Made by a program: the position numbers and the translations under genes. Below are positions 40,651 through 52,433 of a DNA stretch of 55,438 nucleotides, piece by piece. Below the pieces are notes generated by a model that saw nothing but the letters and a program-made list of their open reading frames with translations, was not told the origin of the DNA and did not search any database. Each line of letters begins with the position of its first letter. Positions within the stretch are counted from its first letter, which is position 1. The stretch comes from Pseudodesulfovibrio sp. JC047 (GTDB taxonomy: Bacteria; Desulfobacterota; Desulfovibrionia; Desulfovibrionales; Desulfovibrionaceae). The DNA lies in contig NZ_WUEH01000025.1 of the NCBI RefSeq assembly GCF_010468615.1, positions 1-55,438 of the forward strand, in the 5' to 3' direction.

Positions 40651-41874
40651 ATGTTTGAACCACTTGCCCGAATCCCGGACGCTGAATTGCATCGCCGTCA
40701 GGATTCGGTTCGCCATTATTTACAGACCGTTGCCCCGGAGGCGGGGGGAATCCTCGTTTTTTCCCGATTGAATATATATTATCTGACCGGCACGTTTGGC
40801 CAGGGGGTTTTGTGGTTGCCTATGGATGGAAAGCCTGTCCTGCTTATTCGAACCGGTCTCAATCGTGCCCGGTTGGAAGCGGGTGTGGAGCATATTTTGC
40901 CGTTCAAGTCCTATTCTCAGCTTGCCGGACTGTGTGCGGATGCGGGAAGTCCCTTTCCGCAAACCATTGCTGTCGTTATGGCCGGTCTGACGTGGCAACT
41001 CGGGTCGATGTTGGCTGCCAAGTTGAAGGAATACACGCTTGTTCCGGGCGATCACGCCGTGGCTCTGGCCAAGATGGTCAAGTCTGAATTCGAGTTGGAC
41101 ATCCTCCGGCGATGCGGAGCGTTGCATCACACCAGTCTTCATGATTTGTTGCCAGCGAAATTGAAACCCGGCATGACGGAACGGGAAATCGCCCATCAAG
41201 CGTGGGAGGTCTTTTTTTCGCAGGGGCACATGGGCATGTTGCGGATGCAGGCGCACGGCGAAGAAATTTTTCTCGGTCATGTCGCTGCTGGAGATTCCGG
41301 GAATTACCCCAGCGGCTTCAATGGACCGCTTGGGTTGCGGGGGGAGCATCCCGCGTCCGTTTTCATGGGCAATGCGAACAAGGTCTGGGAATACGGCGAA
41401 CCGCTGATGTTGGACATTGGTTTTCAGATCGAGGGGTACCACACTGACAAGACCCAGGCCTATTTCGCGGGACCGGAATCCGCCAAAAGCGACGCCATTC
41501 GTGCGGCGCATGATTTTTGTGTGGCCATGCAGGAGTGGTGTTGCGAAACCGCCAAACCGGGCGTCACGCCTGCCGAGTTGTACGCCTATTGTATCGATCA
41601 AGCGGAAAAACAGGGGTTTGCTGACGGGTTCATGGGATTGGACGAGAGCAAGGTGCCATTCATTGGCCATGGTATCGGTTTGACCATTGACGAATATCCA
41701 CCCATTGCCAGAGGTTTTGATGTGCCGCTTGAAAAGGGCATGGTCCTTGCGTTTGAGCCGAAGCAGAGTATTCGAGGCGTGGCCATGGTCGGCGTTGAGA
41801 ATACTTTTGAAATCACGGACACCGGCTGTCGATCAATTTCCGGCGACACGTATGAAATGATTCCGATCGAATAA
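40651..41874 (+). CDS. M24 family aminopeptidase (Xaa-Pro type)
   Basis: A 407-residue protein with an N-terminal creatinase-like domain (about 1-150) and a pita-bread peptidase domain. All five metal ligands are recognisable: D in LMLDIGFQIEG and D in YHTDKTQAYF, H in FIGHGIGL, E in LAFEPKQ and E in GVENTFEIT. It would remove N-terminal residues before proline or act as a related dipeptidase. GAAGGAG precedes the ATG at 40651. It stands alone on the + strand between minus-strand genes. Confidence 0.9.
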   Translation: MFEPLARIPDAELHRRQDSVRHYLQTVAPEAGGILVFSRLNIYYLTGTFGQGVLWLPMDGKPVLLIRTGLNRARLEAGVEHILPFKSYSQLAGLCADAGSPFPQTIAVVMAGLTWQLGSMLAAKLKEYTLVPGDHAVALAKMVKSEFELDILRRCGALHHTSLHDLLPAKLKPGMTEREIAHQAWEVFFSQGHMGMLRMQAHGEEIFLGHVAAGDSGNYPSGFNGPLGLRGEHPASVFMGNANKVWEYGEPLMLDIGFQIEGYHTDKTQAYFAGPESAKSDAIRAAHDFCVAMQEWCCETAKPGVTPAELYAYCIDQAEKQGFADGFMGLDESKVPFIGHGIGLTIDEYPPIARGFDVPLEKGMVLAFEPKQSIRGVAMVGVENTFEITDTGCRSISGDTYEMIPIE

Positions 41875-41929
41875 CAGATGGCGGACATGTTTGGTCCAGC
41901 ACGTGGCGGGACAATGAAGGGCTGTCGGT

Positions 41930-42424
41930 TTATTGACCGGCGGCCATCATTTTGTTGACCACAAGGTGATGAAAAGGCCGAACGCAGGTGAAATAGACCG
42001 GTCCGGTCCAGCGGTTGTAGTGAACGATTGATCCGACATGCATTGTGTTCATGCCATTGTCGAGCGGTTCTGTCGCAACGATTAAATGGGCAGTGAGGTG
42101 ATCTGCCACATGCTCGACCGCCAAATAGACGTTTTCTTTGCCATGGGTCACGGTAAAGGCATGGCATGGAGCACCGGGTGTGAAGGAAATGTCGTCGGGT
42201 TGAATCGGTGTCCCATCAATGGTTTCCTGTTTCATGCCGAGAAATCGGACAAAGACAGCCCGGATTTTGTACAGAGCCGTGAGCCATGCTGGTGAATAAT
42301 ACAGAAAATCGGCGAGGAATTCGCGAAGCGTCTTGCGTGTTTCGATGGATTTGACATCCACGTAGTCAGCGTTGGCAAAAAGGTGCGTCAATTCTGGAAT
42401 GGACTTGAAGTACGTTTTTGCCAT
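41930..42424 (-). CDS. DUF2867-like protein
   Basis: A 164-residue soluble protein. The pattern (DYVDVKSIETRKTLREFLADFLYYSPAWLTALYKIRAVFVRFLGM ... HFLAVEHVADHLTA ... VHYNRWTGPVYFTCVRPFHHLVVNKMM) agrees with DUF2867 members, which are of unknown function and have a SRPBCC-like fold. It has an AGGAG site. A hairpin lies directly before its ribosome site. The alcohol dehydrogenase gene is upstream on the same strand. Confidence 0.7.
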   Translation of the reverse strand: MAKTYFKSIPELTHLFANADYVDVKSIETRKTLREFLADFLYYSPAWLTALYKIRAVFVRFLGMKQETIDGTPIQPDDISFTPGAPCHAFTVTHGKENVYLAVEHVADHLTAHLIVATEPLDNGMNTMHVGSIVHYNRWTGPVYFTCVRPFHHLVVNKMMAAGQ

Positions 42425-42437
42425 GGAATGCTCCTTG

Positions 42438-42472
42438 AGAGGCGCACGGTGTGAACCGTGCGCCTTTTTTTG
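42438..42472 (+). terminator. Hairpin with T-tract in the + direction between two minus-strand genes
   Basis: GGCGCACGGT and ACCGTGCGCC form a perfect 10-bp stem around a 4-base loop, followed by seven T on the + strand. No + strand gene ends here. On the minus strand the hairpin is preceded by A and followed by TCTC, so it should not terminate the dehydrogenase transcript well. It may block antisense transcription, or be a leader hairpin of the DUF2867 gene. Confidence 0.7.
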
Positions 42473-42475
42473 GGG

Positions 42476-43666
42476 TTATTCGTATGCAGCTTCAAAAATG
42501 GAGATGACGTCCTCAATGGTCATTTGGACCGGAGTGATGTCAAAAAGCGCGCCCATGGTGGTCAGGGCGTTCTCAGCCAGGGCCGGAATCTCTTCCCGGG
42601 TCACGCCGTAGTCGGACAGTTTTTCGTCGGCCAGTCCAACGTCTGAAATGAGGGTGTCGAGCGCATCGAGGAAGGCCACGCCGCTGACTTCTTCATCAAT
42701 ATTTTCTGCCAAGGTGTCTCCCATGGCGAGTGCGAGATCCTGCAAACGGTCTTCGCCACAGGCTGCCAGGAATCCGAAGTAGGCACGGGAAATCAAGACC
42801 AGTCCGGCTCCGTGCGGCAGGTCCGGGTGGAAGGCGGACAGGGCGTGCTCAAGGGAGTGGTGCGAAATACAGGAAGAATAGGATTCGCACAATCCGGCTG
42901 CGGTGCAGGCCCATGCCATGATGGTACGGGCTTCGAGGTCTTCGCCGTTTGTAACTGCCTGGGGCAGGGTGTGGGCGATAAGGTGGACGGCTTCCAGAGC
43001 GAGCATATCGCTGGCTGGTTGCCGACAGGTTGCCAGATAGGCCTCGACAGCGTGGAAGAAGGCATCCATGCCGGTGTAGGCGGTCTGTCTGGGCGGCACG
43101 GAAATCATCAGTGTCGGGTCCACGATGGACAGGGACGGGAAAGTGGAATCATTGCCCCATCCGATTTTTTCATTGGTGCCGGATTTGCTGATGACGGTCC
43201 ATGGGTCTGCTTCGGTACCGGTTCCGGCAGTGGTGGGGATGGCCACAATGGGGAGCGCGTCTTTTTCAGGCTCCTGCCCGCCGCCGCTTCCGGATTGCAT
43301 GTAATCCCAGTAATAGCCCGGATTGGTTGCCATGAGTGCAATGGATTTGGCCGCGTCAATCGTGGACCCGCCACCGAGTCCCACGATGAAATTGATGTCA
43401 TTTTCACGGCAGATGGCTGCGGCTTGATCAACCGTGTCAGATTCTGGATTTGGACGAATTTTATCAAAGACAATGGTCTGCACGTCTTGTTTGGCCAACT
43501 GGCTCTGGACGGTCGCCAGATAGCCCTGTTTGACCATGACGCCGGACTCGCCAATGACCACCATGGCTTTGCTGCCACGGGGAAGATGCGGTGTATCGCC
43601 CAGTTGTTTCAGGGTGTCTGGCCCGAAAACAATCCGCGTGGGCATGAAATATTGAAAGTTCAGCAT
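42476..43666 (-). CDS. Iron-containing alcohol dehydrogenase
   Basis: A 396-residue group III alcohol dehydrogenase. The NAD(P)-binding block GLGGGSTIDAAKSIA is at about residues 96-110 and the AIPTTAGTGTEA segment follows. Metal ligands are visible: D and H in TGMDAFFHAVEAY, H in the HHSLEHALSAF block, and H in LPHGAGL. The substrate could be ethanol, butanol, lactaldehyde or similar; it cannot be told. It is the second gene after dsbD with 26 bases between, so the pair may be cotranscribed. Confidence 0.9.
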   Translation of the reverse strand: MLNFQYFMPTRIVFGPDTLKQLGDTPHLPRGSKAMVVIGESGVMVKQGYLATVQSQLAKQDVQTIVFDKIRPNPESDTVDQAAAICRENDINFIVGLGGGSTIDAAKSIALMATNPGYYWDYMQSGSGGGQEPEKDALPIVAIPTTAGTGTEADPWTVISKSGTNEKIGWGNDSTFPSLSIVDPTLMISVPPRQTAYTGMDAFFHAVEAYLATCRQPASDMLALEAVHLIAHTLPQAVTNGEDLEARTIMAWACTAAGLCESYSSCISHHSLEHALSAFHPDLPHGAGLVLISRAYFGFLAACGEDRLQDLALAMGDTLAENIDEEVSGVAFLDALDTLISDVGLADEKLSDYGVTREEIPALAENALTTMGALFDITPVQMTIEDVISIFEAAYE

Positions 43667-43692
43667 TGAAGTCTCCTTGTTTGCAGGGGGTG

Positions 43693-45525
43693 TTATAGCG
43701 ATTTCATGATGTTTTCAAGTTGATCGACAGTGAAAAGATCGCGCAGGACAATCGGTGTTGACGGGGATTCCTTGGTGAAGATCGCGGCAGTGGGGATACT
43801 TCGACTGCCAAGGGCCTTGAGAAGGGCTTCGGCCTCGGGGTTGCGGTCTGTCATGTCCACCTTGATGAAGGTGATGGAATACGCCTGCTTCCAGCGGGAG
43901 ATATTTTTATCGGTCAGGACCGTGGCTTCCAAGACTTTGCATGTCGGGCACCAGTCCGCAGTGAAGTCCAGAAACAGTATTTCCTTGCCCATTTTTTGTT
44001 GCGTCGCGACAGGGTGAAAGTCCGCCCATGGGTTGTTTTCAACCGCTGGCGGCAGTGTCCAGACAATTGAAGCCACCAGCAAGGCAATTGTGGCGAGCCG
44101 AATGCTCCATTTTGTGTTTGATCGTGCGGCCTTCGTTCGTATCCAGAGCCAGCCACCAAACAGCAGCGTCCAGAGCGGGGCAAGGATGCGCAGGCTTTCG
44201 CTGCCAAGGGCAATGGCGATCAGATAAAAGGCGGTCCCGAGGAGGAAGAAGGCAATGCCTTTTTCCACGTATTCGATCCATGGACCGGATTTTGGCAGGA
44301 ATCGGGCAAGTTTTGGGTTGATTATCATGAGGATATATGGACTGGACATGCCGATGCCGATGGAAATGAACACAGTGGCTATGACTAGCGGTCCCTGAAT
44401 GAGTGCCCAACCAAGAACGCCGCCGAGAAATGGGCCACTGCATGGTGTGGCCAGAAGCGTGGTCAACATGCCGGTGAAAAAAGCTTGTTTTCGAGGATTG
44501 GCGTGTCCCGCTCCGAATTTCAAGTCAATGACAGGCAGGTGGAACAGTCCGAACAGGCTGAGACCGAGTGCGCCCATGATCGCGGCAATGGCAAGGACGA
44601 GCCACTGATATTGGAAGAGTGCTCCCCAGGCCTGGCCCGTGGCTCCGAGCACAATGGCTAAAAAGAGGAAAAAGCTGAGAACTCCCAGAATGAAAAAGAC
44701 ATTATGTTCGCGAAACGCTGCTACCGGGTTTTTGCCGTCCTCGGTGGTGTTGGCACCGAGCAAGGCCGAGAGTTTGAGGCTGACCACCGGCAGGACGCAC
44801 GGCATAATGTTCAGAATCAAACCTGCCAGCAGTCCCATGAGGATGGCGGATAGCAGGCTTGAGACCTCCAGGCCGGGCTGAAGGTACGTTGGAGAAAATT
44901 GCCAGTCGATGACGGGGCTTTCTGCCACAGAGCCTTCTGCTGCGCTGGGCAGAGGGGTGTCATTTTGCTGTCGAGCCAGTTCGGAAAAAGTGGTCCACCA
45001 TGGCTGTGCGTCAGCCGGAGGCAGTCCTGAAGGCGTTGTTTCAGGATTCTCAAAGGCCAAATCGAGGCGTGTGGGGACGCATTTAGTGGGATGGCAGAGG
45101 AGCATGTCCAGATTCAGGAGAATCGGGAATGGGGTGGGTTGTGTGTCGGGAACCACCACAAACAGTTGGGTGCCGTCGAGATATGCTGCAATCGTCACCG
45201 ACGGGTCATAGCTGTCTTTTTTCGGGGTGCCTTTTGGATAGATGACCCGAAGCGGGGTGCCGTCGGCAGTTATGGCTGACAAATGCGTGGGCTTTCCTGA
45301 GTCGCCTGGAATATTGGAGTAGGCGTACCATTCAGGATTGATATCCAGCGTGATTGTCAGGAGCGTTGCACCTGCCTCTGATGTATTGAGAACGCCCGGC
45401 GCAATGCTGTAGGCGTGGATAAGTGCCTTCATCGGCGATGGTTGTGCCTGTGCCGGACAGACCGCTGAAATCAGTGTGAGGGCAAGCGCAAAGAGCAGAA
45501 TTGGAAGTGGCTTGTTGTCGTACAT
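43693..45525 (-). CDS. dsbD: Thiol:disulfide interchange protein DsbD
   Basis: A 610-residue protein from the ATG at 45525, which follows AGGA and begins a clear signal peptide (LPILLFALALTLISAVCPAQAQ). The N-terminal alpha domain has the Cys pair in LLCHPTKCVPTRL. The membrane domain has the paired Cys in IMPCVLPVVSL and ATPCSGPFLGG. The C-terminal thioredoxin domain has WCPTCK at about residues 524-529. It carries electrons from cytoplasmic thioredoxin to the periplasm, useful for the many c-type cytochromes. An in-frame start 38 codons earlier lies in the tRNA region and is not credible. Confidence 0.93.
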   Translation of the reverse strand: MYDNKPLPILLFALALTLISAVCPAQAQPSPMKALIHAYSIAPGVLNTSEAGATLLTITLDINPEWYAYSNIPGDSGKPTHLSAITADGTPLRVIYPKGTPKKDSYDPSVTIAAYLDGTQLFVVVPDTQPTPFPILLNLDMLLCHPTKCVPTRLDLAFENPETTPSGLPPADAQPWWTTFSELARQQNDTPLPSAAEGSVAESPVIDWQFSPTYLQPGLEVSSLLSAILMGLLAGLILNIMPCVLPVVSLKLSALLGANTTEDGKNPVAAFREHNVFFILGVLSFFLFLAIVLGATGQAWGALFQYQWLVLAIAAIMGALGLSLFGLFHLPVIDLKFGAGHANPRKQAFFTGMLTTLLATPCSGPFLGGVLGWALIQGPLVIATVFISIGIGMSSPYILMIINPKLARFLPKSGPWIEYVEKGIAFFLLGTAFYLIAIALGSESLRILAPLWTLLFGGWLWIRTKAARSNTKWSIRLATIALLVASIVWTLPPAVENNPWADFHPVATQQKMGKEILFLDFTADWCPTCKVLEATVLTDKNISRWKQAYSITFIKVDMTDRNPEAEALLKALGSRSIPTAAIFTKESPSTPIVLRDLFTVDQLENIMKSL

Positions 45526-45569
45526 TTGCATCCTAATTGAAAAAAATGAAAAAAAGTTAAAATTAGTTG

Positions 45570-45596
45570 TTGACATTTTTTGGGGCGACTTATAGA
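45570..45596 (+). promoter_or_regulatory. Candidate promoter of tRNA-Lys
   Basis: TTGACA at 45570-45575 and TATAGA at 45591-45596, spaced by 15 bases (18 if the -35 is read as TTGTTG). Transcription would start near 45603, 30 bases before the tRNA. Motifs are good, but the spacing is not ideal. Confidence 0.5.
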
Positions 45597-45632
45597 AACC
45601 TCTTCGTCGCTGCGGGAACGCAGGGCGGAAGT

Positions 45633-45708
45633 GGGTCACTAGCTCAATTGGCAGAGCAGCGGACTCTTAATCCGGAGGTTCAAGGTTCGATTCCTTGGTG
45701 ACCCACCA
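45633..45708 (+). tRNA. tRNA-Lys (anticodon CTT)
   Basis: A complete 76-base cloverleaf: acceptor GGGTCAC/GTGACCC with discriminator A and encoded CCA, D arm AGCTCAATTGGCAGAGC, anticodon loop CTCTTAA (anticodon CUU, reading AAG), and T arm GGTTCGATTCC. One mismatch (27-43, G/G) sits at the base of the anticodon stem. It is followed by its own terminator. Confidence 0.95.
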
Positions 45709-45721
45709 CTTCGAAATCATG

Positions 45722-45748
45722 ACCCTGTCAGAAATGGCAGGGTTTTTT
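45722..45748 (+). terminator. Intrinsic terminator of tRNA-Lys
   Basis: ACCCTGTCA and TGGCAGGGT pair over 9 bp (one G-T) around a GAAA loop, with six T on the 3' side. It begins 14 bases after the tRNA CCA end. Confidence 0.93.
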
Positions 45749-45854
45749 CGTATGGTTTCAGTTTTATACAGCGCACACATTTGGGAGAACGTCCTTTTTC
45801 GGCGACTCTACGCACCTCGGAGAAGAGAGGCAAGCGTGTGCATCAATCCAATAG

Positions 45855-45880
45855 AAAAGGCCGGGAACCTTTCCCGGCCT
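45855..45880 (-). terminator. Intrinsic terminator of the Cys-motif unknown gene
   Basis: On the minus strand AGGCCGGGAA and TTCCCGGCCT pair perfectly over 10 bp with a 3-base loop, followed by a short, imperfect T-tract (TTTCTATT). It lies 17 bases after the stop of the minus-strand gene. Confidence 0.8.
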
Positions 45881-45896
45881 GACCATTTGTCCTTTT

Positions 45897-46259
45897 TTAG
45901 CCGCCGAACCAACCCGGTGCGATGACTTCGAGTGCTTTGGTATAATGGACTCGCAAATCTTCGAACTTGCCGCCTATGATTTTTTCCTGTGCTCCAAGAC
46001 TGGAGGGACAGGTTTGTTGCATTTCTTCAGAGATGGCTTCGAGTTCCTTGACGGTGGATTTGATGAGTATGACGGTGTCTCTGACATCGTCGCCCTTGTC
46101 TGAAACCAGAACATCATACAACCGGGCTTTCCAGGTGTTCAGTTCCATTTCCAACCCCTTGCAGTAATGGGCAACAGCTTCCTGCTTTCCGGCATCTGTG
46201 GGGCACCCATCAATACCCATACAACTGGGACACGGTCCGGGGTAATCCATGTTCGGCAT
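45897..46259 (-). CDS. Conserved-looking hypothetical protein with a Cys motif
   Basis: A 120-residue soluble protein starting MPNMDYPGPCPSCMGIDGCPTDAGKQ. The N-terminal CPSCMGIDGC motif could bind a metal or an Fe-S cluster; the rest (about 30-110) is helical and may form a bundle (LEMELNTWKARLYDVLVSDKGDDVRDTVILIKSTVKELEAI). One more Cys is in MQQTCPSSLG. I do not recognise a family. GAGGG lies before the ATG and a terminator follows, so it is transcribed alone, downstream of PFOR on the same strand. Confidence 0.75.
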   Translation of the reverse strand: MPNMDYPGPCPSCMGIDGCPTDAGKQEAVAHYCKGLEMELNTWKARLYDVLVSDKGDDVRDTVILIKSTVKELEAISEEMQQTCPSSLGAQEKIIGGKFEDLRVHYTKALEVIAPGWFGG

Positions 46260-46389
46260 AACGCCCTCCTTTGTTCGGTTGATAAAATTTCAGCCACTAT
46301 CAAAAAGGTATACCATTTCACACATTGTTGACGAGTGGTGTTCTCTTTTTGTCATGATTTTCTAACGAAGGACGATTTTTTCGCCCACG

Positions 46390-46423
46390 AAAAAGGCACC
46401 TCCGGTTGAACCGAAGGTGCCTT
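46390..46423 (-). terminator. Intrinsic terminator of the PFOR gene
   Basis: On the minus strand AAGGCACCT and AGGTGCCTT pair over 9 bp, with a further CGG/CCG pair above one mismatch, and are followed by five T. It lies 22 bases after the PFOR stop. Confidence 0.92.
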
Positions 46424-46444
46424 GAGTCTGGCGTATACTGACGT

Positions 46445-50323
<3,879 letters not shown>

Positions 50324-50686
50324 TTATTCCTGGACCCATTTGAGTGCGGTGGTTTTTTCTTCTTTGGGAAAGGCCTTGAGTTCCAGACTTGGAAAGAGTT
50401 TGTCATTGAATTTGATAAGAGGGGCGACCCACGACTTGTCAGTGACAATGGCTTCCTTGGCAAATCTGCGCATGGAGGGGAGTGAAAATTTCATGTCTTC
50501 GTAGAGCGCGGCGAGGGTAAACCCTTCCCATTTTTCCAGTTCGACATAGATATTCAGTCGTTGATTGGTCGCCCCCATCAAGGTCTGGATTTTATGGATG
50601 ACGCTGTCCATGCCTTCTTTGTTGATTTTTCCCGAAATTTTGAGACCAAGGGTCTTTTCTGATGGAATATCAATGAGTGTTATCAT
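50324..50686 (-). CDS. SpoIIAA/STAS-like protein
   Basis: A 120-residue soluble protein starting MITLIDIPSEKTLGLKISGKINKEGMDSVIHKIQTLMGATNQ. The pattern GLKISGKI...D...I, then RLNIYVELEKWEGFTLAALYEDMKFSL, matches the SpoIIAA-like family (STAS-like fold, COG-type stand-alone proteins) found often in marine bacteria. Its function is not known and no anti-sigma partner is nearby. AAGGAG lies before the ATG. Confidence 0.75.
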   Translation of the reverse strand: MITLIDIPSEKTLGLKISGKINKEGMDSVIHKIQTLMGATNQRLNIYVELEKWEGFTLAALYEDMKFSLPSMRRFAKEAIVTDKSWVAPLIKFNDKLFPSLELKAFPKEEKTTALKWVQE

Positions 50687-50867
50687 TTTTTCTCCTTATT
50701 CACGGAAGCAAAGACTGTGAAAGATCTCTTCCTCTATACGTTATGGAGAAATTTGGGCAAGAAAATATTCGTCTTTTTGTTCACCCTCTTCAAGATTTTG
50801 AAAGGAAGGAGGGGGAAAAAGACATGAGCTAGAGGCTGATCCGTGTGGGTGATGCAGGAATTCAGAA

Positions 50868-50900
50868 TAAAAAATGTCCCGAGGAGAAAATCCTCGGGAC
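50868..50900 (-). terminator. Intrinsic terminator of the MBL-rhodanese gene
   Basis: On the minus strand GTCCCGAGGA and TCCTCGGGAC pair perfectly over 10 bp around a 5-base loop, followed by A and six T. It lies 61 bases after the stop of the MBL-rhodanese gene. Confidence 0.92.
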
Positions 50901-50961
50901 GTGTGAAGCTATGGCATTGTGGTGAAAGTGGTGTCCTCATGAGAGGACGCGTGTGTACCGA

Positions 50962-52344
50962 CTATTTTTCCGTGGCATAGCCAGCCTTGTTCCAGGCGAT
51001 ATAACCACCAGCCAGGCTGCGGACATTCCAATAGCCGTGTTTGAGCAAATAGGAAGCCGCAATATTGGCTCGATAGCCTCCGGCACAGTACAGGATATGA
51101 TGATCCTCTTCGGACAGGTCGAATTGTCCGTTCAGAATATTCGTGAGGGGAATGTGCCGTGCGCCAGGAATTTTCCCGCCAGCAACTTCGGCCGGGGTGC
51201 GAACGTCAATAAGACTGAGTGGTTTGTTTTCTGTCTGACAGGTTTGCAGGTCCTGCGCCGAGTCAATGGCCAGCGTATCGACCGGGCGGCCACTGAACAC
51301 CCATGATTGGATGCCGCCGGACAAATAGCCATAAATGCGGTCATAGCCGATGCGGTGCAGTTCGGTCCGCATCCGTTCGTAGCCTTCTTTGGAATCCACC
51401 ACGAGCAGGATGTCCGCCTGAGGATCGACAACCATGCCGACCCAGTTGGCCAGACTCGGTTCAAAGCCGATATTGATGGAGCCGGGAATGTGATATCCGG
51501 CGTAGGCGGCGGCATCTCGGACATCGATGACCACTGCGCCGTCCTGCATCTTCTCTTCAAATTTGAAGGGGTTCATGGCCAGATCGAGGGGGCATCGCTC
51601 AAGGAGCGGGGCACCGTTCGCATTGGTGGAAATGATGTGGGTGAAACTTTTGGGCCGTGCCGGGAATTCCTGACTCATGGTGACATGAAAGTCTTCGTAG
51701 TTTTCAAAACCGAGCATGGGGTTGTGACGGCGTTCGAAACCAAGTGTCGAACTGGGTTTGGAACTCATGCCGCGTCCACATAGGGAACCGGCTCCATGCG
51801 CCGGGAAGACTTCAAGACTGTCGGGGAATTTGCTGAATTTGACATACAGCGTGTTCCAGAGATTCTGAATTTGTTCATCCAGTTTGGCATCGCCGACCAG
51901 GTCGGGGCGGCCGATGTCATTGACAAAAAGGACATCGCCAGTGAGCAGCACCCACGGCTCGTTGCCACGTGAAAAGTCCGTCACGAGGAGCGACAGCGAG
52001 TCCGGGGTGTGCCCGGGGGTGTGCAAGACTTCAAGTCCGGCATTGCCGATGGTCAGTTTATCGCCTTCCTTGAGCGGGGTGAACGGATAGGTCACGGGGG
52101 AAGTCTCATAGACCATGACGTCGCATCCCGTGTGGGATTTCAATTCCTGTGCGCCTGAAACGTGGTCGGCATGAACATGTGTATCGATGGCGTGAACGAT
52201 CTTCATTCCTTCGTCACGCGAAATGTCCAGGTAGTCTTGTACGTCTCTTTTGGGGTCGATGACCACCATTTCTCCGGCAGCGGGGCACCCGATCACGTAG
52301 GAAAAACATCCGAGACCAGGTGTGGTGATTTGTTTGAAATACAT
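50962..52344 (-). CDS. CstB-like metallo-beta-lactamase/rhodanese sulfur enzyme
   Basis: A 460-residue protein with three domains. Residues 1-240 are a metallo-beta-lactamase domain of the persulfide dioxygenase type (H56-V-H58-A-D60-H61, H112, D137, H183). C189 sits in PAHGAGSLCG, where CstB has its extra Cys. Residues 265-355 form a rhodanese fold with D317 where the active Cys should be, a pseudo-rhodanese. Residues 375-455 form a true rhodanese with C420 (YCAGGYR). This is the CstB order. CstB oxidises persulfides to thiosulfate with oxygen in aerobes; in a sulfate reducer it may serve oxygen defence or persulfide control. GGAG precedes the ATG; it stands alone. Confidence 0.88.
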   Translation of the reverse strand: MYFKQITTPGLGCFSYVIGCPAAGEMVVIDPKRDVQDYLDISRDEGMKIVHAIDTHVHADHVSGAQELKSHTGCDVMVYETSPVTYPFTPLKEGDKLTIGNAGLEVLHTPGHTPDSLSLLVTDFSRGNEPWVLLTGDVLFVNDIGRPDLVGDAKLDEQIQNLWNTLYVKFSKFPDSLEVFPAHGAGSLCGRGMSSKPSSTLGFERRHNPMLGFENYEDFHVTMSQEFPARPKSFTHIISTNANGAPLLERCPLDLAMNPFKFEEKMQDGAVVIDVRDAAAYAGYHIPGSINIGFEPSLANWVGMVVDPQADILLVVDSKEGYERMRTELHRIGYDRIYGYLSGGIQSWVFSGRPVDTLAIDSAQDLQTCQTENKPLSLIDVRTPAEVAGGKIPGARHIPLTNILNGQFDLSEEDHHILYCAGGYRANIAASYLLKHGYWNVRSLAGGYIAWNKAGYATEK

Positions 52345-52410
52345 GACAAGCTCCTTTTTCTCGCTTTATATGAATGTCTTTTCATAAATGGAAATTAGGT
52401 TGCTGGCAAT

Positions 52411-52433
52411 AATTAGGAATGATTATTCTAATT
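52411..52433 (-). promoter_or_regulatory. AT-rich near-palindrome upstream of the CstB-like gene
   Basis: AATTAG at one end and CTAATT at the other enclose 11 bases, and inner AAT/ATT pairs extend the symmetry with one offset base. It is 67 bases before the CstB-like ATG and overlaps the last codons of the upstream gene. No T-tract follows. It could be an operator of a Fur/PerR-like regulator; the match is loose. Confidence 0.35.

Noticed and set aside
45526-45639. N-terminal extension of DsbD by 38 residues
   Set aside because: The extension would begin inside the tRNA-Lys gene region on the opposite strand and would precede, not form, the signal peptide; the ATG at 45525 has a ribosome site and a proper signal sequence.
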